Source of the DNA: DATJWY01 sp035500775
GTDB taxonomy: Bacteria > Pseudomonadota > Alphaproteobacteria > Acetobacterales > Acetobacteraceae
Reading direction: 5' to 3'
DNA length: 19,732 nt
NCBI GenBank assembly: GCA_035500775.1
Contig: DATJWY010000051.1
Span: 1 to 19,732, forward strand
In this document: one piece after another, positions 14,496 to 19,732 of the stretch
Position numbering within the stretch: position 1 is the stretch's first letter
How the letters are laid out: each line of letters begins with the position of its first letter
The notes under the pieces: model-generated
The model's database searches: none
Seen by the model: the letters and a program-made list of their open reading frames with translations, nothing else
Told to the model about the DNA's origin: nothing
Program-made: the position numbers and the translations under genes

Positions 14496-15224
14496 CTAAC
14501 CCCAGCTTCGAACGGCGAGGCGGTTGATGACCTTGTCGACACCAAATACGTACCAGGCGTCGCTCTCGGCAAATTCCAGTTCGGCCTCGCGCGGAACGGT
14601 ACCGTCGAGATTGACCACTCTTTGGCGCGTGTGCACCCGAATGCTCGCTGCATCCACGAAGGGATCCTTTTCCAGTACCTGGAGCACGGCATCGGTTATG
14701 GCGGCTTCGCTGTCCCGTTCCGGCGGCGTGACGCCGATGCCGTTGATCACGTCACGGCTACCGGGCACCCACCAGGCGAGCACGCCAGCCAGACGTTTCT
14801 GGCCAAGCCCGGTCACGTCGCCGTCCAGCGTGACGATTCCGTCCTCAACCCGGATGTCGATGTTGCCTGTGGCATCCGCGGGTGCGCGCACTATTTCCGG
14901 CTGTCCCTTGATCCATACGCGAATGGAGCAAGCGGTAAGCGCGGTTTCCTCCAGCAACGCGTCCCGCACCTTGTCGCGGATCTCGCCATCGCCCATCGGG
15001 CTGGCCGCATGGACATGCAGCCGGTCAATGATGCGTGCCACTCCCGGCACCCGAGCTACCGCCTCGAGCGCCAGTTTCTTCCCGGCAACGCAGTCCACCT
15101 CGCCTTGTATGGTCAATTCATCTCCATCGAGGGCGAGATGGACGGGGGTGGCGGTCGGATGCACGCGTGGCTCGCTGTGCAGCGCGCGGCGAGCCGTTTC
15201 CAGCACATCTAGCTTTTCGGTCAT
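14496..15224 (-). CDS. Triple BON-domain protein
   Basis: A 242-aa protein built of three BON-like units (about residues 1-80, 83-165 and 170-240). Each has a charged helix, then a beta segment such as DGDELTIQGEVDC, VEDGIVTLDGDVTGLGQKRL or RQRVVNLDGTVPREAEL, then a hairpin ending V-x-x-V-I-[ND]. BON domains bind membranes or phospholipid and are common in OsmY-like stress proteins. OsmY is periplasmic, but no signal peptide is visible here, so this one is likely cytoplasmic. The start is fixed by AAGGAGG seven bases before the ATG at 15224; the TTG at 15245 is not needed. Proteins of this type are often next to stress or anaerobic gene clusters, as here. Confidence 0.9.
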   Translation of the reverse strand: MTEKLDVLETARRALHSEPRVHPTATPVHLALDGDELTIQGEVDCVAGKKLALEAVARVPGVARIIDRLHVHAASPMGDGEIRDKVRDALLEETALTACSIRVWIKGQPEIVRAPADATGNIDIRVEDGIVTLDGDVTGLGQKRLAGVLAWWVPGSRDVINGIGVTPPERDSEAAITDAVLQVLEKDPFVDAASIRVHTRQRVVNLDGTVPREAELEFAESDAWYVFGVDKVINRLAVRSWG

Positions 15225-15466
15225 GGGATCGCCTCCTTCAATCAATCCCGGATAGGCGGCGCCATTTGACGCAAGCAGACTGGCACTCTGCCTTGGCGGT
15301 GCCGGCCCGGTGTCCAGGACAGTGTATCAACGCTGCTGGTGTACGATGATGTTTATCGCTTGAAGCGCCAATTGGTTCCGGCAGGATTGTCGCGCATGGT
15401 GATCCTGGGACGGCGTTCTGGCAGGTCTGGACGTTGTTCCGAGGGAGATGCTGGCCGCCCCTTCGG

Positions 15467-16501
15467 TCAGGACTCGTCTGTCCCGGATAACGCGATTGGC
15501 CCGCGGAAGGCACGTCGCGCTTCCTCCAAGAGGAGATCGGCGCGATCCGTATAACGCGTGGAAAAGTGGCAGGGAGCGAGCCGTTTTACTTGCGCCTGGC
15601 GAGCCAGGATTCCCGCCCGCCAGGCGGTGAGATGGTTTTTCCGGGTTGCATGCGCGGCATCCGCCTCGAGGAAAGCACATTCCATGAACAGAAGATCCGC
15701 GCCAAATGCCAGACGCTCGATCCGTTCCGCATTCGCGGCATGATCGCGGACATCGACCACGTAGGCGATTTTTTGGCCGGGAACCACTTGAGCAAGGTTG
15801 TTCAACTCACCGAGTGGCAGCATGATGGGCGTCCCACCGTGGTCGTCTCGCCGCAATGCTCGGATCGGCGTCTCTGCTGGCGCGCCCTCCAGAATCGCGC
15901 GCTTGAAATCATGCAGCCACGGCCCGACGCTCAAGCCGAGCGCGTCAAGTTGCGTCTTCCAGATATTGACATGAGCCGGCTCCTCGAGGGCAAAGCCGAG
16001 ACAAGGCGTGCCGTGATCCAGTACGGCACAGCGCACCCTGAACCCGCCGCATGAAACCGGCAAATCGTCTGCCAGCCGCGTTTCCGGCATGGCTTCACGC
16101 CGGAAGGCGCAGACCGACTGAAAGCATGCATGGCGCAGCGCACCATTGCCATCAACTTCATACACCTCGAATACCAGGTTACCGGCATAGCGGTGTATGA
16201 CGTTCCAGGTGTAGGCCAGCAGCTTGTGTTCGACCTTATCGATAAAACCGGCAGGGCCATATAACGCGACCATCTTGTCTCGGCCGAGCAATAGGCGCAG
16301 CAAGCGGTCGAAACCACAAAAATGGTCAATATGCGCGTGGCTGACAAAGACATGGCTAACGCGCAGCAGCTTGCGGGGTACGAGTGCGGTGATGTCCCCA
16401 ATATCGAACAAGAATGAGCGCCGCTCGAACATCACCGCCCCGTAGACCACGGGATCACCGAACCAGCCGTTGACCAGATGACAGTGAATGGTCGGTCGCA
16501 T
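15467..16501 (-). CDS. MBL-fold metallohydrolase, RNase Z-like
   Basis: A 344-aa metallo-beta-lactamase-fold protein. The zinc motif is SHAHIDHF (H55, H57, D59, H60). Further candidate ligands are D162/H163 in LDHGTP, D250/D253 in YVVDVRDHA, and H290 in KNHLTAWRAG; the C-terminal CHFSTRYTDR is the HFS-x-RY signature seen in tRNase Z proteins. It may therefore be an RNase Z paralogue or a related phosphodiesterase; tRNA 3' processing cannot be assumed. An internal insertion (residues 170-220) is longer than in standard bacterial RNase Z. The ATG has only a weak ribosome site. It lies 56 bp after nrdJ on the same strand. Confidence 0.87.
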   Translation of the reverse strand: MRPTIHCHLVNGWFGDPVVYGAVMFERRSFLFDIGDITALVPRKLLRVSHVFVSHAHIDHFCGFDRLLRLLLGRDKMVALYGPAGFIDKVEHKLLAYTWNVIHRYAGNLVFEVYEVDGNGALRHACFQSVCAFRREAMPETRLADDLPVSCGGFRVRCAVLDHGTPCLGFALEEPAHVNIWKTQLDALGLSVGPWLHDFKRAILEGAPAETPIRALRRDDHGGTPIMLPLGELNNLAQVVPGQKIAYVVDVRDHAANAERIERLAFGADLLFMECAFLEADAAHATRKNHLTAWRAGILARQAQVKRLAPCHFSTRYTDRADLLLEEARRAFRGPIALSGTDES

Positions 16502-16557
16502 AACGCGGGCTCGGTTTCATGGGGCCGGCAGAACATGGCGGCGCGCCACGGGCCGGA

Positions 16558-18390
16558 TCATTCACAGGTGCCACTAAGGCTGCAGAGCGGGGCTTGTTGC
16601 TGCACCGGGGTGAGTACAGCATCGGTTCCCGTCATCGGCCGGAACGTTGTGCATCCTTTCAGCCCTTTGTCGTAGGCGCGTTGATAGACTGACTTGAAGT
16701 CGGCAAAGCTGGTTTGCGCAGGCACATGGATCGTCTTCGATATGGAATTATCCACGGAGTCTTGCAGGACAGCCTGCATGGCAAGATGGGCCTCGATCGG
16801 CAGTTGCGCGGCCGTCACCAGAGCATCCGGCGTACCGCCGGGCCGGTCGGATTGCTCACGCCATATACGCGTCGCGTAATCAATCAGGTGAAAGGTGGCC
16901 GCCTCGCCCGTGGCATCCAGAACGGTACGCTGATACTCGGGAGCGAACACCGGTTCGATCCCACTGGAGACATTCCCGGCCAGCAGGCTGATCGTCCCAG
17001 TCGGCGCAATGGCCAGTAAATGGCTGTTACGGATGCCATGGCGCGCGATGCCATCGCGGATATCCGCTGGCAGAAGCTGGATGAAGGGCGCGTCCAGGTA
17101 ACGTTCGCGCTCCAGGTCTGGAAAACTCCCCTTCTCCTGGGCAAGGGAAACCGATTGCCGGTAGGCGGTATGGCAGATCGTGCACATCGTCTGGCCGGCG
17201 AAAACCTGAGATGCATCGCTGCCGTAACGAAGGCCCAGCATGATGAGTGCGTCCGCCAAGCCGGTGATGCCAAGACCGATCCGCCGCGACTTCCGGACCG
17301 TGACCCCTTGCTGTGGCAGCGGAAAACGGGATGTGTCGATCACATTATCCAGTAGCCGTACGGCCGTTGACGCAATCGCTGTCAGCCGATCGGTATCGAG
17401 GCGGGCCCGTGCGGTGAATGGATCCTGGATCAACTTGGTCAGGTTGATGGAGCCCAGGTTGCACGCGCCGTAGGGTGGCAGCGGCACCTCGCCGCAGGGG
17501 TTGGTTGCCGTGATCCGTTCGCAATACCAGAGACTGTTCAACCGATTGATGCGATCGATGAACAACACTCCCGGCTCGCCGCTGTCATAGCTGGCGCGGA
17601 GCAATTGCTCCCACAGGGCGCGCGCTGACAGGCGTCGCACGACACGGCATGATACGGGAGACGCCTCGCCGGGCCATTCCCGCATCACCATCTCCCCCTC
17701 ATCGGTGCCGCGGCATTCCGGGAACACCAAGGGCCAGGGCTCGTCATGCTCGACGGCGTGCATGAAGGCGTCGGTGATCTGCACCGAGAGGTTGAAATGG
17801 CGCAGCCGACCGGGGACGCGTTTCGCCTCGATGAATGCTACAATATCGGGGTGATCGCAGCGCAGCGTCGCCATCATCGCGCCGCGGCGCCCGCCGCTGG
17901 ACTGGACCGTGGCGCACATGGCATCCCACACATCCATGAATGAGACCGGGCCGGAGGCAATGGTGCCAGCCGTGCGCGCGCGTGCTCCACATGGGCGGAG
18001 CGTCGAGAAGTCGTAGCCGACCCCGCCGCCGCGCTGCATTGTCACCGCGCCTTCCTGCAGGGCGTGAAAAATGCCTGGAATCGAGTCCTCGATCGTGCCC
18101 ATGACGAAGCAGTTGAACAGGGTCACATCGCGTCCAGTGCCAGCCCCGGCGAGCACGCGCCCTCCGGGGAGGAACTGGAAATCCTGCAGGATGTCGAGGA
18201 AGAGCCGTTCCCAGGACGAGCGATTGACCGGCTCGACCGCGGCCAGGGCATGCGCTACCCGGCGCCAACTCATGCCGATCGAGGTTTCGCCAGCTGCGCC
18301 ATCGCGGTAGTGCGTCTGCCAAACGTGCCGCGCGATGGGCGTGTCGAGCGCCTGCTGTCCTTCCGCCTCATGCCGGCCCGGGATCTGCAC
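16558..18390 (-). CDS. nrdJ: Adenosylcobalamin-dependent ribonucleotide reductase (class II)
   Basis: A 610-aa class II enzyme that reduces ribonucleotides to deoxyribonucleotides with or without oxygen, using a B12-derived radical. C94 (LFNCF) and C310 (GACNLGSINL) form the active-site redox pair. C299 in TNPCGEVPL is the thiyl-radical cysteine, with E301 beside it. GITGLAD and PTGTISLLAGNVSSGIEP (463-480) are characteristic. The C-terminus ends with C603 and C609 (CSLSGTCE), probably the shuttle thiols, though shorter than in many NrdJ. No ATP-cone is seen at the N-terminus. The GTG start has AAGGAG seven bases upstream and lies within the end of the hydrolase gene (23-base overlap). No metal cofactor subunit is needed or present. 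Confidence 0.94.
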   Translation of the reverse strand: MQIPGRHEAEGQQALDTPIARHVWQTHYRDGAAGETSIGMSWRRVAHALAAVEPVNRSSWERLFLDILQDFQFLPGGRVLAGAGTGRDVTLFNCFVMGTIEDSIPGIFHALQEGAVTMQRGGGVGYDFSTLRPCGARARTAGTIASGPVSFMDVWDAMCATVQSSGGRRGAMMATLRCDHPDIVAFIEAKRVPGRLRHFNLSVQITDAFMHAVEHDEPWPLVFPECRGTDEGEMVMREWPGEASPVSCRVVRRLSARALWEQLLRASYDSGEPGVLFIDRINRLNSLWYCERITATNPCGEVPLPPYGACNLGSINLTKLIQDPFTARARLDTDRLTAIASTAVRLLDNVIDTSRFPLPQQGVTVRKSRRIGLGITGLADALIMLGLRYGSDASQVFAGQTMCTICHTAYRQSVSLAQEKGSFPDLERERYLDAPFIQLLPADIRDGIARHGIRNSHLLAIAPTGTISLLAGNVSSGIEPVFAPEYQRTVLDATGEAATFHLIDYATRIWREQSDRPGGTPDALVTAAQLPIEAHLAMQAVLQDSVDNSISKTIHVPAQTSFADFKSVYQRAYDKGLKGCTTFRPMTGTDAVLTPVQQQAPLCSLSGTCE

Positions 18391-19051
18391 GCTCCATCTC
18401 CTTCCGGGGACTGGTCAGGTGGCGCAGGAACCAGGCGCGTGCCAGAGCCGCGGCAGCCTCCAATGTTCCCGGTTCCTCAAACAGATGGCTGGCGCCAGGC
18501 ACCACGTCCAACTGGCGTTCGCACCGCAGCTGACGGTACGCCTCCTGATTCAACGCCAGCACCTCCAGATCATCGCCCCCTACGATCAGCAGCGTGGCGG
18601 CAGTGACGTGCGGCAGCGCATTCCCTGCCAGGTCTGGTCGTCCGCCACGGCTGACGACGGCGCGCACATCGCGGCGGCGCGCGGCGGCGACCAGGGCGGC
18701 GGCAGCTCCGGTGCTGGCACCGAAGAACCCAAGTGGCAGATTCCGGCCGGCCGCGTTTTCGCTGGCCCAGGTGGCCGCTTGATCGAGTCGTTCAGCCAGG
18801 AGAGTAATGTCAAAGACATTGGCTCGGTTTGCCGCCTCCTGTTCGGTCAGGAGATCGAATAAGAGTGTGACGAGCCCGGCGCTCTGAAGCTCGCCGGCGA
18901 CAAACCTGTTGCGTGGACTGAGGTGGCTGCTGCCACTCCCGTGCGCGAACAACACAATTCCTTGAGGTGGTCCCTTGGGTAGGCCGAGCAACCCTTCTCC
19001 ACCATGTGGCGGCAGGAACACCGGAGTGGTGTGTAACTGAGAGGATGTCAT
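18368..19051 (-). CDS. Alpha/beta hydrolase (dienelactone hydrolase-like)
   Basis: A 227-aa single-domain hydrolase. The oxyanion strand is GIVLFAHGSGSS and the nucleophile elbow is GFFGASTGAAAAL (Ser at about residue 113). The acid is in LIVGGDDLEV (about 160) and the histidine in VVPGASHLFEEPG (about 189). These match short dienelactone-hydrolase-like proteins common in stress-type gene clusters; the substrate is unknown. The ATG at 19051 has AGGTG ten bases upstream; the GTG at 19075 has no visible ribosome site. Translation runs into nrdJ with a 23-base overlap. The IS256 end begins about 105 bp upstream. Confidence 0.88.
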   Translation of the reverse strand: MTSSQLHTTPVFLPPHGGEGLLGLPKGPPQGIVLFAHGSGSSHLSPRNRFVAGELQSAGLVTLLFDLLTEQEAANRANVFDITLLAERLDQAATWASENAAGRNLPLGFFGASTGAAAALVAAARRRDVRAVVSRGGRPDLAGNALPHVTAATLLIVGGDDLEVLALNQEAYRQLRCERQLDVVPGASHLFEEPGTLEAAAALARAWFLRHLTSPRKEMERADPGPA

Positions 19052-19155
19052 CGCCAAAACACCTGTTGGAAGCACAATGGACGACGGACGGGTAGGCGGC
19101 GGCGCATTGCCAACCCGCGCGGCCTGCCAGCTCGGTCCTTCCTGCAGCGAATAAC

Positions 19156-19205
19156 GAGCTATGGCCGAAACTGGGTGCTGCGAGAGCTATGGCCGAAACT
19201 GGGTG
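19156..19205. repeat. 22-bp direct repeat at the IS256 left end
   Basis: The 22-mer GAGCTATGGCCGAAACTGGG plus TG occurs at 19156-19177 and again at 19184-19205, a 28-bp period with a 6-base spacer, CTGCGA. Its position just before the transposase leader suggests it is the element's terminal repeat or a doubled transposase-binding site. Confidence 0.75.
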
Positions 19206-19674
19206 ATGGCGGCGTGAGGAAGGCGGCGTATCGAGGTGGGTGGAAGCCTGCCTGAACCTCCCAAAGGAGCGATACGCCCATGACGAGCGATAGCACCGTT
19301 GTTCCCCTGCGTCAGCCTGACGTGATTGACGACCCGCTGACAGCGGTTCTGAGGAACGGCGCCCGCCGGCTTCTGGCCCAGGCGGTGGAGGCGGAAGCCG
19401 AAGCCTTTCTGGCCGCGATGCGGGAGGCGCGGCATGGGCATGGGCCGGAACGCCTGGTCCAGACCGGGATCGGTCCGGTCGCGGTGCGTCGGGTCAAGCT
19501 GCGCGACCGTGGGGCGCAACCGATGGCGAACGGATCCGCTTCACCTCGGCGCTCCTGCCGCGCCGGGCCCGGCGAAGCCGGAGCCTGGATGCCTTGCTGC
19601 CGATCCTCTATCTGCGCGGGGTCTCGATGGGCGACTTCCAGGAGGCGCTCGCGGCGCTGCTGGGCAAGGATGCC
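19184..19674 (+). mobile_element. IS256-family insertion sequence, left end, damaged
   Basis: The transposase leader and the repeats at 19156-19205 mark the left end; the true boundary could be 19156 or 19184. Recognisable transposase homology stops after the GKDA residues at 19674, and the downstream bases do not continue the expected protein. The right end lies outside the window or is lost. It lies about 105-130 bp upstream of the hydrolase-nrdJ transcription unit and points away from it. Confidence 0.7.
19280..19674 (+). pseudogene. IS256-family transposase, frameshifted and interrupted
   Basis: The frame from ATG 19280 (GGAG ten bases upstream) gives MTSDSTVVPLRQPDVIDDPL, then LRNGARRLLAQAVEAEAEAF and TGIGPVAVRRVKLRDRG, the N-terminal half of an IS256 mutator-type transposase. 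After the G-run at 19511-19514 this frame becomes nonsense-like. The expected sequence GERIRFTSALLPRRARRSRS, then LDALLPILYLRGVSMGDFQE and ALAALLGKDA, continues in another frame. One lost base in the G-run, or two gained bases just after it, would explain this. After GKDA the reading RHYREFRVRKDIMG does not match the usual PNLSP continuation. The catalytic DDE residues lie further on and are absent, so this copy cannot make transposase. Confidence 0.78.
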
Positions 19675-19710
19675 CGACACTATCGGGAATTTCGTGTGCG
19701 GAAGGACATA

Positions 19711-19732
19711 ATGGGAAAGCAGGAGATCCCGT
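19711..19732 (+). other. Possible start of a gene in an unknown inserted element
   Basis: An ATG at 19711 with GAAGG five bases upstream opens MGKQEIP and runs off the window. It begins just after IS256 homology ends, so it may be the first gene of a second mobile element inserted in the transposase. Too short to identify. Confidence 0.25.

Noticed and set aside
15246..15466. Possible gene or array between the BON and MBL genes
   Set aside because: 221 bp with only antisense or short frames; the TGTCC-A-GGACA dyad at 15311-15321 is too small to interpret.
1..19732. tRNA, rRNA, CRISPR array or phage genes
   Set aside because: None recognised on either strand by reading.

Overview
The window is GC-rich, roughly 65-70% G+C in most genes, with short alphaproteobacterial-style intergenic regions. 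The gene content is a divergent cydPABX operon, an MlaE permease fused to a STAS domain, a class II NrdJ, and an IS256-type transposase of the kind I associate with Rhodospirillales/Acetobacteraceae. I infer an alphaproteobacterium, probably Acetobacteraceae or a relative. The family assignment is inference, not proof.

Layout. Positions 1-844 hold the C-terminal part of a methyl-accepting chemotaxis protein, cut by the window edge. Positions 926-3376 (minus) hold a three-gene run: an RMD1/DUF155 protein, a VOC protein and a DsbA-like thioredoxin-fold oxidoreductase. Positions 3524-3668 hold three consecutive palindromes upstream of a visibly AT-richer acyltransferase (3702-4847, plus) that looks imported. 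Positions 4991-8007 (minus) hold a complete cytochrome bd operon, cydP-cydA-cydB-cydX; both flanking genes are tiny (52 and 35 aa) and easily missed. Divergent from it (8281-9437, plus) lie a 1-Cys peroxiredoxin and a cysteine-rich ArsR regulator with overlapping stop and start. A nested 78-bp inverted repeat fills the convergent gap at 9450-9527. Positions 9596-13218 (minus) hold an Mla/MCE-type lipid transport operon: STAS-permease, ATPase, MCE protein and PqiC-like lipoprotein. Positions 13550-19051 (minus) hold a stress or oxygen-limitation style cluster: alpha/beta hydrolase, B12-dependent ribonucleotide reductase, RNase Z-like metallohydrolase, triple-BON protein, YidB-like protein and DUF3775 protein. 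The right edge (from 19156) is the left end of an IS256-family element. Its transposase is frameshifted and then appears to be interrupted by other DNA near 19675.

Working together. Cytochrome bd, a thiol peroxidase with a cysteine-rich ArsR regulator, and an oxygen-independent ribonucleotide reductase all fit life at low or fluctuating oxygen or under sulfide/thiol stress. The Mla operon maintains the outer-membrane lipid balance. No RNA genes, CRISPR arrays or phage modules were seen. The least described parts are the coupled YidB-DUF3775 pair, the cysteine-rich ArsR next to cyd, and the unexplained palindromic DNA.
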